Source: Sorghum bicolor (lineage: Eukaryota; Streptophyta; Magnoliopsida; Poales; Poaceae). From it: a DNA stretch of 64,000 nt. Under the pieces are notes generated by a model. That model saw only the letters and a list, made by a program, of their open reading frames with translations, was not told the origin of the DNA and searched no databases. Where the stretch lies: NCBI RefSeq assembly GCF_000003195.3, contig NW_018396398.1, forward strand, positions 569,657-633,656. The letters run 5' to 3'. Below, one piece after another: positions 17,685 through 30,230 of this stretch (positions are counted from its first letter, which is position 1; each line of letters starts with the position of its first letter). The translations under genes and the position numbers were made by a program.

Positions 17685-18803
17685 TGATGCGAACCCGCTA
17701 GGGTTTTTGGCCTGATCTTTCGATTAGAGGCGCTAGATAACTCGATTAGTGGATGGAGATGACGTTCACGGCCTGACTACAGCCCTCAAGACCGCGCCTT
17801 AGCAACCGATACACCACGTCCAACAGCCGTCACGATCTTGTGGAGCGCGACAACCAGCCCCTAGGGCTCCCGTCCTGCAAGCAATCGAAGAACTAGCAAG
17901 AACGAGGAAACAAGCACTAAATTTGCAAGATGAATTGAAGGTTTCAAACTGAATCTCAATCAACAATGGGGTTCCGAAGACAAGGAGACAGGCGGCTGAT
18001 CCTGCACGCGCGCCTACAAGCAAGTAGCGAAGGCTAAACTTGATCTAAACAAAACCCAGTTGTTCATGGCGGCTCTAGATGTAAATAAATAGAGGGGAGG
18101 GCGACCAAAGGGGTGCTAGAGTCATCCTCCAACCCTAGGACGCGTCCCTAATGGACTCAACTTGATACATGGGCCATTGGTCCAAAATAGGGTGACGCAG
18201 CACCAAAACAGAAAAAGATGTCGGTACAAAAACAAGGACTGCGCCCGACTCATAAGCTGCATAGATATGTGGTTGGACCCATTGGAAAGTAGATTTCATG
18301 AGCTTTCCAACAAGTATAGGAACGTCCCAGTTGGAGTCCATATGACACCGTGGTGATCCATACAAGTTAGAGTTATTTTCCAGTCCGAATCCAACTCCCA
18401 AAACGTGTTGGGTTTGGACTCTTTGTTTCCTTGCTTTAGAAGCGACGTGGTAACTTGATAGAGGATGTTGTGGAGGCTTGGACCTGATCTCCAATCACCT
18501 TTGTTATGTTATCACTCTTCCCATATGCAATCAGCCCTTGAAGTTGGTGTTGCCTCAAATTCTGAATGCAGTTGAACCTTCCCTTGCTGATCTTGTCCAT
18601 TATTCCTGAGCAACACGAAAGTGCACGTGTCTCTATTGTCTAAATATGATTGACAAGAGTTTAAAACTGAACTTACTTGAAGGTTGAGTTGACGGGCACG
18701 AGCAAGAGTAAGAGGACCAGCTATAGGTTGTGTCGGAGAGGATGTAGGACCAGCTATAGGTTGTGTCGGAGAGGATGTATCGCTGGTGTTGATGTCCTCA
18801 TCA
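17685..18803 (-). repeat. 5' LTR of CRM-1
   Basis: 1119 bp, plus-strand ends TGATGCGAACCC and CCTCATCA. The right part encodes, on the minus strand, the end of the CRM polyprotein (DEDINTSDTSSPTQPIAG and following) as expected if the CRM reading frame runs into the LTR. A 33-bp unit is tandemly duplicated at 18713-18745/18746-18778, duplicating 11 residues in frame. It is longer than the 915-bp LTR of CRM-2 and clearly diverged from it in the middle. Confidence 0.85.
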
Positions 18804-21800
18804 ACTGTGCACCTATCTTGCACCGAAACTAACACTGTCTCTAAACGGACCGAAGTGAGATTCCATATGACACATGTCATTTAGGAGTTCCATGTGGTGC
18901 GTCCAAATTGATTTCTGAGCATATGGAATGTTCCATGCAAATCGTGCACCTATCTTGCATCAAGAATAGCATTATCTCTAAACAGACCGAACCGAGCCTC
19001 CACTTGAGCCTCTTCTCCTAGGAGTACCAACAGGTGCTTCCAAAATGGTTTCTTAGACTTCGGTGCATTAGGCGCAAACCGTGCACATATCTTGCACCGA
19101 AGCTAATAATGTCTCTAAGCACACCAAACAGAGATTCCATACGACACACGTCATCAAGCATATGGTATGTTACATGCAAATCATGCACCTATCTTGCATC
19201 AAGATTAGCACTATCTCCAAATAGATAAAACCAAGCTTCCACTTGAGCCTCTTCACCAAAGATCCAACAGGTGCTTCCAAAATGGTTTCTTAGACTATGG
19301 GGTATTACGCGCAAACCATGCACATATCTTGCACCGAAACGAACACTGTTTCTAGACAGACCAAAGTGAGATTCCATATGACACATGTCATCAAGGAGTT
19401 CCGTCGGGTGCATCCAAATTGATTTCCAAGCATATGGTATGTTCCATGAGAACCGTGCACCTATCTGGCATCAAAATTAGCACTATCTCCAAACAGACCG
19501 AACCGAGCTTCCACTTGAGCCTCTTCATCTAGGAGTACAAACAGGTGCATCAAAAATGGTTTCTTAGACTATGGTGTATTAGGCACAAACTATGCACCTA
19601 TCTTGCACCAAAACTAACATTGTCTCCAAACAGACCGAAGCGAGATTCCATATGATACACATCATCTAGGAGTTCCATTGGGTGCGTCCAAATTAATTTC
19701 TTAACATATGGTATATTCCATGCAAACTGTGGAACTATCTTGCATCAAGATTAGCACTATATCCGAACAGACCAAATCGGCTATGAGTACCATCGGGTGC
19801 GTCTAAAATGGTTTCTTAGCCTATGGTGCATTAGGCGTAAACTATGCACATATCTTGCACCGAAATGAACACTGTTTCTAAACGAACCAAATCAAGATTC
19901 CATATGACACATGTCATCATGGAGTTCCGTCGTGTGCATCCAAATTGATTTCCAAGCATACGGTATGTTTCATGCAAACCGTGCACCTATTTTGCATCAA
20001 GATTAGCACTATCTCCAAACAGACCGAACCGAGCTTCCAGCTGAGCCTCTTCATCTAGGAGTACCATCGGGTGCGTCCAAAATGGTTTCTTATTATATGG
20101 TGCATTAGGTGCAAACCGTGCACTTATCTTGCACCAAAACTAACACTGTCTCTAAACAGACCAAAGTGAGATTCCATATGACAAATATCATCTAGGAGTT
20201 CCATCTGGTGCGTCCAAATTGATTTCTAAGCATATGGTATGTTCCATGCAAATCATGCACCTATCTTGCATCAAGATTAGCACTATCTCCAAACAGATCG
20301 AACCGAGCATCCACTTGAGCCCCTTCACCTAGGAGTACCAACAAGTGCGTCCAAATGGTTTCTTAGACTATGGTGCATTAGGTGCAAACTGTGCACCTAT
20401 CTTGCACCGAAACTAACAATGTCTCCAAATGACAGAAGCGAGATTTCATATGACACACATCATCAAGGACTTCTATCGGGTGCATCCAAATTCATTTCCA
20501 AGCATATGGTATGTTCCATGCAAACCATGCACCTACCTTGCATAAGGATTAGCACTATCTCCAAACTGACCGAACCAAGCTTCCACTTGAGCCTCTTCAC
20601 CTAGGAGTACCAAACAGTGTGTCCAAATTGGTTTCTTAGACTATGGTGAATTAGGTGCAAACTGTGCACCTATCTTGCACTAAAACCTACAATGTCTACA
20701 AACAGACCGAGCCAAGATTCCATACGACACACGTCATCTAGGAGTTCCATTGGGTGTGTCCAAATTGATTTCTAAGCATATGGTATGTTCCTTGTAAATC
20801 ATGCACCTATCTTGCATCAAGATTAGCACTATCTCCAAACAGATCAAACCGAGCTTCCACTTGAGTCTCTTCATCGAAGTACCAACAGGTGCTTTGAAAA
20901 TGGTTTTTAGACTATGGTGCATTATTCAAAAACCATGCACATATCTTGCACCGAAACTAACACTGTTTCTAAACAGACCAAAGCGAGATTCCATATGACA
21001 CATGTCATCAAGGAGTTCTATCGGGTGCATCCATATTGATTTCCAAGCATATGGTATGTTCCATGCAAACTGTGTACTTATCTTGCATCAAGATTAGCAC
21101 TATCTCTAGACAGACCGAACCGAGCTTCCACTTGAGCCTCTTTTATCTCGGAGTACAAAAAGGGGCGTCAAAAATAGTTTTTTAGACTATGGTGCATTAG
21201 GCACAAACTATGCACCTATCTTGCCCCGAAACTAACATTGTCTCCAAACAGACCGAAGCGAGATTCCATATGACACACGTCATCTAGGAGTTCCATTGGG
21301 TGCGACCAAATTAATTTCATAACATATGGTACGTTCCATGCAAACTGTGCAACTATCTTGCATCAAGATTAGCACTATATCTGAGTAGACCAAATCGAGC
21401 CTCCACTTGAGCCTTTTCAACTACGAGTACCATCGGGTGGGTCTAAAATAGTTTCTTAGCCTATGGTGCATTAGGCGTAAACTATGCACATATCTTCTAC
21501 CAAAACTAACACTGTCTCTAAACGAACCAAATCAAGATTCCATATGACACACATCATCAAGGAGTTATATCAGGTGAGTCCTAATTGATTTCTAAGCATA
21601 CCGTATGTTCCATGCAAACCGTGCATCTATCTTGCATCAAACCGAGCTTTCACTTGAGCCCCTTTACATAGGAGTACCATCGGGTGTGTCCAAAATGGTT
21701 TTTTATCCTATGGTGCATTAGGTGCAAACTGTGCACCTATCTTGCACCGAAACTAACACTATCTCTAAACAGACCGAAGTGAGATTCCATATGACACATG

Positions 21801-22858
21801 TCATCTAGGAGTTCCATCTGGTGCGTCCAAATTGATTTCTGAGCATATGGTATGTTCCATGCAAATCGTGCACCTATCTTGCATCAAGAATAGCACTATC
21901 TCTAAACAGACCAAATCGAGCCTCCACTTGAGCCTCTTCACCTACGAGTACCAACAGGTGCTTCCAAAATGGTTTCTTAGACTTTGGTGCATTAGGCGCA
22001 AACCGTGCACATATCTTGACCCGAAACTAGTAATGTCTCTAAGCACACCAAAGAGAGATTCCATATGACACACGTCATCAAGCATATGGGTTGTTCCTTG
22101 CAAATCATGCACCTATCTTGTATCAAGATTAGCACTATCTCCAAACAGATAAAACCAAGCTTCCACCTGAGCCTCTTCACCAAAGATCCAACAGGTGCTT
22201 CCAAAATGGTTTCTTAGACTATGGTGCATTAGGCGCAAACCATGCACATATCTTGCACTGAAAGAAACACTGTTTCTAGACACACCAAAGTGAGATGCCA
22301 TATGACACATGTCATCAAGGAGTTCCGTCGGGTGCATCCAAATTGATTTCCAAGCATATGTTATGTTCCATGCAAACCGTGCACCTATCTTGCATCAAGA
22401 TTAGCATTATCTCCAAACAGACCGAACCGAGCATCCACTTGAGCCTCTTCATCTAGGAGTACAAACAAGTGCATCAAAAATGGTTTCTTAGACTATGGTG
22501 CATTAGGCACAAACTATGCACCTATCTTGCCCCGAAACTAACATTGTCTCCAAACAGACCGAAGCGAGATTCCATATGACACACGTCATCTAGGAGTTCC
22601 ATTGGGTGCGTCCAAATTAATTTCATAACATATGATACGTTCCATGCAAACTGTGCAACTATCTTGCATCAAGATTAGCACTATATCCGAGCAGACCAAA
22701 TCGAGCCTCCACTTGAGCCTCTTCAACTACGAGTACCATCGGGTGCGTCTAAAATAGTTTCTTAGCCTATGGTGCATTAGGCGTAAACCGTGCACATATC
22801 TTCTACCAAAACTAACACTGTCTCTAAACGAACCGAAGCAAGATTCCATATGACACAC
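18804..22858. repeat. Centromere-type satellite array, block 1 (137-bp monomers)
   Basis: Tandem monomers marked by TATCTTGCAC/TATCTTGCAT. Measured spacings include 137, 135, 137 and 137 bp, plus one 102-bp step from a 35-bp deletion (19151). Two monomer types alternate: one with ACTAACACTGTCTC...GAGATTCCATATGACAC, one with ATTAGCACTATCTCC...GAGCTTCCACTTGAGCC; this gives a 274-bp dimer. Length and wording fit the 137-bp centromere satellite of sorghum and sugarcane as I recall it. Short open frames inside are not genes. The block ends at the Copia target site CACAC and continues at 60351. Confidence 0.9.
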
Positions 22859-22874
22859 TGAAATCCCAAGTTTG
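22859..22874 (+). repeat. Copia left LTR, first 16 bases
   Basis: TGAAATCCCAAGTTTG matches the start of the right LTR (58255) with one change. It is cut off by CRM-2; its last five bases GTTTG are the CRM-2 target duplication, repeated at 30226-30230. Confidence 0.93.
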
Positions 22875-23789
22875 TGATGCGAACCCGCTAGGGTTTTTTG
22901 CTCGATCTTTTGATGATAGACGGGGATAACTCGATTGGTGAATGGAGATGACGTTCACGGCCCGACTACAGCCCTCAAGACCGCGCCTTAGCAACCGATA
23001 CACCACGTCCAATAGCCGTCACGATCTTGTGGAGCGCGACAACCAGCCCCTAGGGCTCCCGTCCTGCAAGCAATCGAAGAACTAGCAAGAACGAGGAAAC
23101 AAGCACTGAATTTGCAAGATGAATTGAAGGTTTCAAATTGAATCTGAATCAACAATGGGGTTCCGAAGACAAGGAGACGGGCGGCTGATCCTGCACGCGC
23201 GCCTACAAGCAAGTAGCGAAGGCTAAACTTGATCTAAACAAAACCCAACCACCATGGCGGCTCTAGAGGGATATAAGTAAATGGATTGATGACCAAAGAG
23301 GTGTTGGGGTCGTCCTCCAACCCTAGGACGCATCTCTAATGGACCCAACTTGATACATGGGCCATCTGCCCAAAATGAGGTGACGCAGCACCCTGGACAG
23401 CAAGACCTATCGACAGTAATTGGATCATTGCCGCTGCTGCCGAACAGGTATTGACGTGGGACTTGATTCATATGAAAGAAGACTTGATAAGCTTTCCAAC
23501 AAGTCCTGAAGCGCCTGAATCCGAATCCGTATGCAACTGTGGTAACGGTCACAAGTTGGCGCTTTGCTGCTGTCCGAATCCAGCGAGCGTGAGTCCTTCT
23601 CCCTTTCGGTCTTCTCCTTGGTTCCTAATCAAAACAAGAGTGCACGTGTTTCCATTGTCTAAACAAGATGGACACAAGCTTATCAAGGAACTCACTTGAT
23701 TATTAAGTTGACGAACACGAGCACGAGTAAGAGGACCAGCTATAGGTTGTGTCGGAGAGGATGTATCGCTGGTGTTGATGTCCTCATCA
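22875..23789 (-). repeat. 3' LTR of CRM-2
   Basis: 915 bp, plus-strand TGATGCGAACCC to CCTCATCA; in element orientation it starts TGATGAGGACATC, as CRM LTRs do. It retains the first 264 bp (22875-23138) that are missing from the 5' LTR. Confidence 0.9.
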
Positions 23790-23922
23790 TCCTCCCTTTC
23801 TTGCATTTGAGTCGTCCTCGACTCAAGTTCATCTTCCTCACCCAAATAAGGCTTCAAATGTGCAATGTTAAATGTGGGACTAACCCCAAAATCTGCAGGA
23901 AGATCAAGCTTATATGCATTCT
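23549..23922 (-). pseudogene. CRM-2 polyprotein C-terminal tail, out of frame, overlapping the LTR
   Basis: Encodes the end of integrase ([17 protein letters not shown], then FNIAHLKPYLGE) and a tail running across the LTR boundary at 23789 (DEDINTSDTSSPTQPIAG, then TRARVRQLNN). Coding into the 3' LTR is a feature of CRM elements, whose tails carry a targeting motif in place of a classical chromodomain. It is separated from the main frame by a small deletion near 23925-23938, at the GPY/F module of integrase. Confidence 0.75.
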
Positions 23923-23924
23923 CA

Positions 23925-26900
23925 TTAATTTGGACCATCAGCTCTAGGCATCAATTTGGATTTTCTTAGTTCTGGAAATCTATCTTTTCGCAAATGCAAC
24001 CAAACCAAATCCCCAGGTTCCAGAATCAATTGCTTTCTACCTTTATCTCCAGCGCATTTATACTTAGCATTCATGCGCTCTATGTTTTGTTTAGTGGCTT
24101 CATGCAATTGTAACATCAAATCAGCACGTTGCTTAGCATCAAAATTTATTTTTTTAGAACTTGGCAAAGGCACTAAATCAATAGGAGCACGTGGCAAGAA
24201 GCCATAGACAATCTCAAAAGGACACATTTTTGTAGTAGAATGCAATGAACGATTATAGGCGAACTCAATATGAGGCAAACATTCTTCCCACATCTTAATA
24301 TTCTTCTTTAAAACAGCCCTTAACATAGTGGATAAAGTTCTATTAACAACTTCAGTTTGACCATCAGTTTGGAGATGACAAGTGGTGGAAAATAAAAGCT
24401 TAGTCCCCAATTTGAACCACAAAGTCTTCCAAAAATGACTAAGAAATTTAGCATCACGATCAGAAACAATTGTGTTGGGCACACCATGTAAGCGAACAAT
24501 TTCTCGAAAGAACAAATCAGCAATATTTGTAGCATCATCAGTTTTATGACATGGTATGAAATGTGCCATCTTAGAAAATCTATCAACAACCACAAACACA
24601 CTATCACGTCCCCTCCTAGTCCTTGGTAGTCCCAACACAAAATCCATAGATATATCCTCCCAAGGAGCATTAGGAACAGGAAGAGGTAAATACAAACCAT
24701 GGGGATTTAACCGTGACTTTGCCTTTTGACATGTTGTGCAACGAGCAACAAACCTCTCCACATCTCTCTTCATCCTTGGCCAAAAGAAATGACCAGCAAG
24801 TATGTCCTCGGTCTTCTTTGCTCCAAAATGTCCCATCAAGCCACCTCCATGCGCTTCCTGCAACAACAACAAATGAACAAAGCTAGCTGGAATGCATAGC
24901 TTGTTAGCTCTAAACACAAACCCATCACTAACGATGAATTTATTCCACCCTTTTCCATCTTTACAATGCAGCAACACGTCTCTAAAATCAGCATCATGAA
25001 CATATTGGTCTTTAATTGTTTCTAACCCAAATATCTTGTAATCAAGTTGATTCAGCAAAGTATATCTCCGTGATAAAGCATCAGCAATAATATTTTCCTT
25101 CCCTTTCTTGTGCTTAATAATATAAGGAAAAGATTCAATAAATTCAACCCATTTTGCATGCCTACGATTCAGTTTTCCTTGACTACGAATATGTTTCAAA
25201 AATTCATGATCAGAATGGATAATAAACTCTTTGGACCACAAATAATGCTGCCATGTCTCTAATGTTCTAACAAGAGCATAGAGTTCTTTATCATAAGTTG
25301 AATAATTAAGAACAGGCCCACTCAATTTCTCACTAAAATATGCAATAGGTTTTCCCTCTTGTAATAAAACACCTCCCAAACCAATTCCACTAGCATCACA
25401 TTGAGGCTCAAAAGTCTTATTAAAATCAGGAAGTTGTAGGAGAGGTGCATGAGTTAACTTATCTTTCAACATGTTGAATGAATTCTCTTGTGCTTTGCCC
25501 CAATCAAAAGGCACCCCCTTCTTTGTAAGCTCATTCAATGGTGCAGCAATGGTGCTGAAATCCTTCACAAAACGGCGATAGAATCCAGCAAGTCCTAGGA
25601 AACTCTGCACCTGGGTGATAGTATTTGGGACCGGCCATCCCTGTATAGCTTCCACCTTGGCTTGATCAACCTCAATTCCCTGTGGAGTCACAACATAACC
25701 AAGAAAAGACACTCGATCGGTGCAAAAGGTGCACTTCTCAAGGTTACCAAATAAACGTGTCTCGCGTAGTGCATTAAAAACAACACGTAAATGATCAAGA
25801 TGTTCATCCAATGATTTGCTATAAATCAATATGTCATCAAAATATACGACAACAAATTTCCCAATGAAAGCACGCAAAACCTCGTTCATTAATCTCATGA
25901 AAGTACTAGGTGCATTAGTTAACCCAAAAGGCATGACTAACCACTCATACAAACCGAACTTAGTTTTGAAAGCAGTTTTCCATTCATCTCCCAATTTCAT
26001 ACGAATCTGGTGGTACCCACTACGTAAATCAACTTTTGAAAACACAACAGCACCACTCAGCTCATCTAGCATATCATCTAATCGTGGAATAGGGTGTTGA
26101 TATCGAATGGTGATATTATTAATAGCTCTACAATCAACACACATACGCCATGTTCCATCTTTCTTAGGCACTAAAATTACTGGAACAGCACAAGGACTAA
26201 GAGATTCTCGGACATAACCTTTGTCTAGTAGTTCTTGTACTTGTCGCTGAATTTCCTTTGTTTCCTCCGGGTTTGTCCTGTATGATGCATGATTTGGCAA
26301 AACTGCTCCAGGAATAAGATCAATTTGGTGCTCAATCCCACGTAGTGGAGGCAGCCCCGCTGGTACCTCACTTGGAAACACATCAGAATACTCCTGCAAA
26401 ATGTTAGCAACAGCATGGGGCAAAGAACATTGCATATCCTCAATTGAAATCAAAGCATCCTTGCATATCAAAGCATAAGCAACAGAAGTGGATGCATTGA
26501 ACTCATTAATATCTGATTTGGTAGCTATCATACAACGTCCTTTCAGTTTTATCTCATCTTTGTTACCAATTACAGATTTATCATTTTTATTGCTCTCGCT
26601 CTTTGCTTTAGTAGCCCTAGCAACATCAATTTGCATAATAGTTTCAGGGGACATAGGATGCAACACAATTTTGCGATCATGGTATAGAAAAGAATACTGA
26701 TTTGATATACCATGATGCATAGAATCTCTATCAAATTGCCAAGGTCTACCTAGCAGAATGTTACAAGCTTGCATAGGCACAACATCACATTCAACAATAT
26801 CTTTGTAGGATCCGATGGAAAAATTAATTCTCACAAGTCTAGTTACCTTTGCCTTACCACTGTTGTTCAGCCATTGGATGTAGTAGGGATGCGGGTGTGG

Positions 26901-28436
26901 TTTGGTGTTGAGGGCAAGCTTCTGCACCATATCGCTGCTTGCCAAGTTGTTGCAGCTACCTCCATCAATGATCATGCGACAAGAACGCTCTTTGATGATA
27001 CACTTTGTTTGGAATAAAATGTGTCGCTGATTTTGCTCCGCCATCTCCATTTGTGCACTAAGCACTCGATGCACGATCAAGCTCTCATAGTGGTCCGCTT
27101 CACCTGCATTAATATGTTCTTCTATTGGATCTTCATTACCTGCATGGTCAGTCGCAAGCAGTGCAAGTGTATCCTCATCAAAATCACTAGCAGATGAGTA
27201 CTCACCATCATCCCTGACAATCATAACTCGCTTGTTTGGACAGTCACGCATCATGTGCCCATATCCCTTGCACCGGTGACATTGTATGTTGCTTGTTCTA
27301 CCTGTCGATGCCACGGATGAAGTACTCGAAGCAGGCTTTTGCATCGTCTTCGCAACTGAATTGGTGGGGGCATCTCGAGTCTTGTTACTAGATGATGGAG
27401 TAGAAATACGTGTAGATGGAGTTGAAGCCATGCGTTGCTGCCATGAATTAGCCTTCCCTGCAGAAATATTACTCCTTACGCTAGCACGTCGTCCCTGCAC
27501 TTCCCTTTTAGCTTTACAAGCAAGATGAAACAAATGGGTTACATTATTGTATTCTTTGTAAGCGAGGATGTCCTGAATTTCCCGATTTAACCCACCCAAA
27601 AATCTAGCCATAGCCGGTTCCTCATCCTCCTCTAGGTTACAACGCAACATACCCGTTTGTAATTCCTGATAATATTCTTCTACACTTTTAGCACCTTGTC
27701 TTAATTGCTGCAACTTATTTATCATATCACGCGCACAGTAAGATGGAACAAATCTAGCTCTCATGGCCCTTTTCAGCGCATCCCAAGTTCTAGGTAAGTT
27801 ATTAGGATTTTTCTTTCCATATTCTATCCACCAAACAGAAGCAAAATATGTAAATTCACTAGTAGCAGCCCTAACACGTGTAGTCTCAGGAAATTCATGA
27901 TATGCAAACTTTTGATCAACTGCAATCTGCCAAGTGATGTAAGCATCAGGGTCATATTTACCATCAAAAGGAGGTATCTTAAATTTAATCTTACTGAAAG
28001 CATCATCATTATTGTGTACCTCGCGTCGGCGGTTGCCACCCATACCTCTACGGTTGTGACGAAGGCGACGTCGATCACGAGTGTCTTGATCATCATGTTC
28101 AGTATCACCAGTGTAGTCATCTTCATGACTACCGTGCTCTCGATCTCCCTCCTTTTCTTCTTTATGCTTCTCTTTATCTTCGGTGTGGAAATCATCAAAT
28201 CGCCTTAGGAGAGCAGCAAGGCTTTTGTCCACACTAGCAACGGATTCCTCCAAACTTGTGAGCTTGTTGTTTGTGGCAATCTGCGTAGCCTCCAACTGCC
28301 CCAGCTTTTCATTTGTCACCTGCAAGTCGTTATCAAGTCCCTCTGTGTGCAGCTTCACTTTCCTTTCAAAATGTTGTATGATGCCCTTAGTGCGAGGTGT
28401 ATGTGGTGTTTCGTTACCATCATCTGCCCCTGGCAT
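23925..28436 (-). CDS. CRM-2 gag-pol polyprotein
   Basis: 1503 residues in one frame from ATG 28436. Residues about 20-85 form a coiled coil; 86-140 are charged (Glu/His/Asp, then Arg-rich); 150-310 the gag core; 386-399 the CCHC knuckle [14 protein letters not shown]; about 489 the protease IIDGGS; RT next with [10 protein letters not shown] intact; RNase H with [10 protein letters not shown]; integrase with the His/His/Cys/Cys zinc finger ([10 protein letters not shown], then CTTCQKAK) and Asp (SMDFVLGLP), Asp (VSDRDAKFL), Glu (DGQTEVVNR). The frame stops at 23925 just after PRADGP, where the GPY/F module should continue. Catalytic residues are kept, so apart from that break and the 5' LTR defect the copy is well preserved. 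Confidence 0.92.
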   Translation of the reverse strand: MPGADDGNETPHTPRTKGIIQHFERKVKLHTEGLDNDLQVTNEKLGQLEATQIATNNKLTSLEESVASVDKSLAALLRRFDDFHTEDKEKHKEEKEGDREHGSHEDDYTGDTEHDDQDTRDRRRLRHNRRGMGGNRRREVHNNDDAFSKIKFKIPPFDGKYDPDAYITWQIAVDQKFAYHEFPETTRVRAATSEFTYFASVWWIEYGKKNPNNLPRTWDALKRAMRARFVPSYCARDMINKLQQLRQGAKSVEEYYQELQTGMLRCNLEEDEEPAMARFLGGLNREIQDILAYKEYNNVTHLFHLACKAKREVQGRRASVRSNISAGKANSWQQRMASTPSTRISTPSSSNKTRDAPTNSVAKTMQKPASSTSSVASTGRTSNIQCHRCKGYGHMMRDCPNKRVMIVRDDGEYSSASDFDEDTLALLATDHAGNEDPIEEHINAGEADHYESLIVHRVLSAQMEMAEQNQRHILFQTKCIIKERSCRMIIDGGSCNNLASSDMVQKLALNTKPHPHPYYIQWLNNSGKAKVTRLVRINFSIGSYKDIVECDVVPMQACNILLGRPWQFDRDSMHHGISNQYSFLYHDRKIVLHPMSPETIMQIDVARATKAKSESNKNDKSVIGNKDEIKLKGRCMIATKSDINEFNASTSVAYALICKDALISIEDMQCSLPHAVANILQEYSDVFPSEVPAGLPPLRGIEHQIDLIPGAVLPNHASYRTNPEETKEIQRQVQELLDKGYVRESLSPCAVPVILVPKKDGTWRMCVDCRAINNITIRYQHPIPRLDDMLDELSGAVVFSKVDLRSGYHQIRMKLGDEWKTAFKTKFGLYEWLVMPFGLTNAPSTFMRLMNEVLRAFIGKFVVVYFDDILIYSKSLDEHLDHLRVVFNALRETRLFGNLEKCTFCTDRVSFLGYVVTPQGIEVDQAKVEAIQGWPVPNTITQVQSFLGLAGFYRRFVKDFSTIAAPLNELTKKGVPFDWGKAQENSFNMLKDKLTHAPLLQLPDFNKTFEPQCDASGIGLGGVLLQEGKPIAYFSEKLSGPVLNYSTYDKELYALVRTLETWQHYLWSKEFIIHSDHEFLKHIRSQGKLNRRHAKWVEFIESFPYIIKHKKGKENIIADALSRRYTLLNQLDYKIFGLETIKDQYVHDADFRDVLLHCKDGKGWNKFIVSDGFVFRANKLCIPASFVHLLLLQEAHGGGLMGHFGAKKTEDILAGHFFWPRMKRDVERFVARCTTCQKAKSRLNPHGLYLPLPVPNAPWEDISMDFVLGLPRTRRGRDSVFVVVDRFSKMAHFIPCHKTDDATNIADLFFREIVRLHGVPNTIVSDRDAKFLSHFWKTLWFKLGTKLLFSTTCHLQTDGQTEVVNRTLSTMLRAVLKKNIKMWEECLPHIEFAYNRSLHSTTKMCPFEIVYGFLPRAPIDLVPLPSSKKINFDAKQRADLMLQLHEATKQNIERMNAKYKCAGDKGRKQLILEPGDLVWLHLRKDRFPELRKSKLMPRADGPN

Positions 28437-29574
28437 GGTTCAAAGACAAAGACAACAAAAAGGCAAGTGAAGAAATAAAAGCTCTACAACTACTAGGATG
28501 TAGCTACAGCAAGTCGCTCACACTCAAAAGCTCTACAACTACTAGGATGTAGCTACAACAAGTCGCTCACACTCAACCTGTAACACAAGTTCTTACCAAT
28601 TCTTACCTTGCTTGACAGGAGGGGTCGTCTGCCATCAAGTGTACAGCAATGGACGAAGTGTATCGGTGCTGCAGCACAAGACCTGTCAAGCTGTAGAGTA
28701 TGTGGAGCTATAGGTGGGCTGAAACAAGGAACGAACTAGCACCACGTTAGTTATAAAAGCGAGCTGAATAAGCGTTCGACGATGGTACTGTGCTGGTCCT
28801 AGGCTAAGACCGTGCTAGAGACGCGAGCCTGGACACAAAGGAAAACCACAGCACACCCCCAAAAACAAGGTGGAACAAACCTAAAATCAATATGAAAAAC
28901 AGCCCCTTTTTTTTCTTTTGAATCTTTTCTCTTTTCTTTTTTTTTGGGCAACCTCAAAAACTGATTATATGAACAAAAGAATACAAAAGAGCAATTCGCT
29001 ACACACACTTTTTACTCTCTCTCTCTCTCTAGAGTAAGGCCGAACAAGTATGGAGTTATCTTTCTTTTTGGATCACGGAAGGACTCACATAGACGGAGTT
29101 CAGGCTATATTAACAAGTGGACTCCAAGTTCTATTCGGTTTCCACTCAGAACCAACCACAAAACGGATTCCACCTATTGCCGAGTTCTACTCGGTTTCCT
29201 TCTTTTTTTTATCACGTTGGTGGAACTCAGATTGGAACTCTACTCGATCCGGACCAAGACCACAGTTCAATTCGGACTTCGCAACAGATTCGATAGAGAG
29301 AAGATATGGTAATACTCGGTTGTGTATAGATGGTGACAAGAACTCAAAACTCTAAAGGACTAGACACTAAGACCAGCAACTCGACACGAACCGAAGCAAT
29401 GCAAATTCAACAAGCCCTAACTAAAACGGTACTAGCCAAGGCACAGAGGTTTAATAGGATTATGGAAAAACTAATCTACTATATTTTTTTGGCTTTTCTG
29501 GACTATAGGAAATTAGTTAAAAACAGCAAAGGATTAGAAGTCTCTCACCGAAGAACCTTGTTCTGATTACCAAC
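28437..29574 (-). other. CRM-2 leader and primer-binding site
   Basis: 1138 bp without a gene. A roughly 60-bp segment containing AAAGCTCTACAACTACTAGGATGTAGC is tandemly repeated at about 28480-28570. T-rich and CT-rich stretches follow (28905-29035). The primer-binding site at about 29557-29574, read on the minus strand, is TTGGTAATCAGAACAAGG, one base different from that of CRM-1. Confidence 0.6.
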
Positions 29575-30225
29575 TGAATCTGAATCAACAATGGGGTTCT
29601 GAAGACAAGGAGACGGGCGGCTGATCCTGCACGCGCGCCTACAAGCAAGTAGCGAAGGCTAAACTTGATCTAAACAAAACCCAACCACCATGGCGGCTCT
29701 AGAGGGATATAAGTAGATGGATTGATGACCAAAGAGGTGTTGGGGTCGTCCTCCAACCCTAGGACGCGTCCCTAATGGACCTAACTTGATACAAGGGCCA
29801 TCAGCCCAAAATGAGGTGACGCAGCACCCTGGACAGGAGGACCTATCGACGGTAATTGGATCATTGCCGCTGCTGCCGAACAGGTATTGACGTGTGACTT
29901 GATTCATATGAAAGAAGACTTGATAAGCTTTCCAACAAGTCCTGAAGCGCCTGAATCCGAATCCGTATGCAACCGTGGTAACGGTCACAAGTTGGCGCTT
30001 TGCTGCTGTCCGAATCCAGCGAGCGTGAGTCCTTCTCCCTTTCGGTCTTCTCCTTGGTTCCTAATCAAAATAAGAGTGCACGCATTTCCATTGTCTAAAC
30101 AAGATGGACACGAGCTTATCAAGGAACTCACTTGATTATTATGTTGACGAACACGAGCACGAGTAAGAGGACCAGCTATAGGTTGTGTCGGAGAGGATGT
30201 ATCGCTGGTGTTGATGTCCTCATCA
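29575..30225 (-). repeat. 5' LTR of CRM-2, truncated
   Basis: 651 bp matching 23139-23789 of the 3' LTR. The 264 bp next to the primer-binding site (U5 side in element orientation) are missing; the junction shares TGA with both partners. CRM-1 keeps this segment. Confidence 0.88.
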
Positions 30226-30230
30226 GTTTG

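Larger units (their letters stand above)
14394..18803 (-). mobile_element. CRM-1: decayed CRM-like gypsy copy, host of Tat-1
   Basis: Minus-strand remnant nearly collinear with CRM-2. It holds the RT to gag part, a shortened leader and a complete 5' LTR (17685-18803) that abuts satellite at 18804. Its integrase half and 3' LTR must be left of Tat-1, outside the window. Assignment to the CRM (centromeric chromovirus) lineage comes from the pol wording and from an LTR that encodes the polyprotein C-terminus. Confidence 0.8.
22875..30225 (-). mobile_element. CRM-2: nearly complete CRM-like gypsy element
   Basis: 7351 bp, flanked by GTTTG (22870-22874 and 30226-30230), inserted 16 bases into the Copia left LTR. 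Minus-strand order: truncated 5' LTR (29575-30225), primer-binding site, leader, gag-pol (28436-23925), C-terminal tail overlapping the 3' LTR (22875-23789). Comparable parts of its LTRs differ at roughly 2-3 percent of positions by eye, so it is older than Tat-PMD. Confidence 0.92.

Noticed and set aside
18512..22337. Many 60-120-residue open frames in the satellite block
   Set aside because: They repeat with the satellite, lie on both strands and have no domain. They are chance frames of a repeat.
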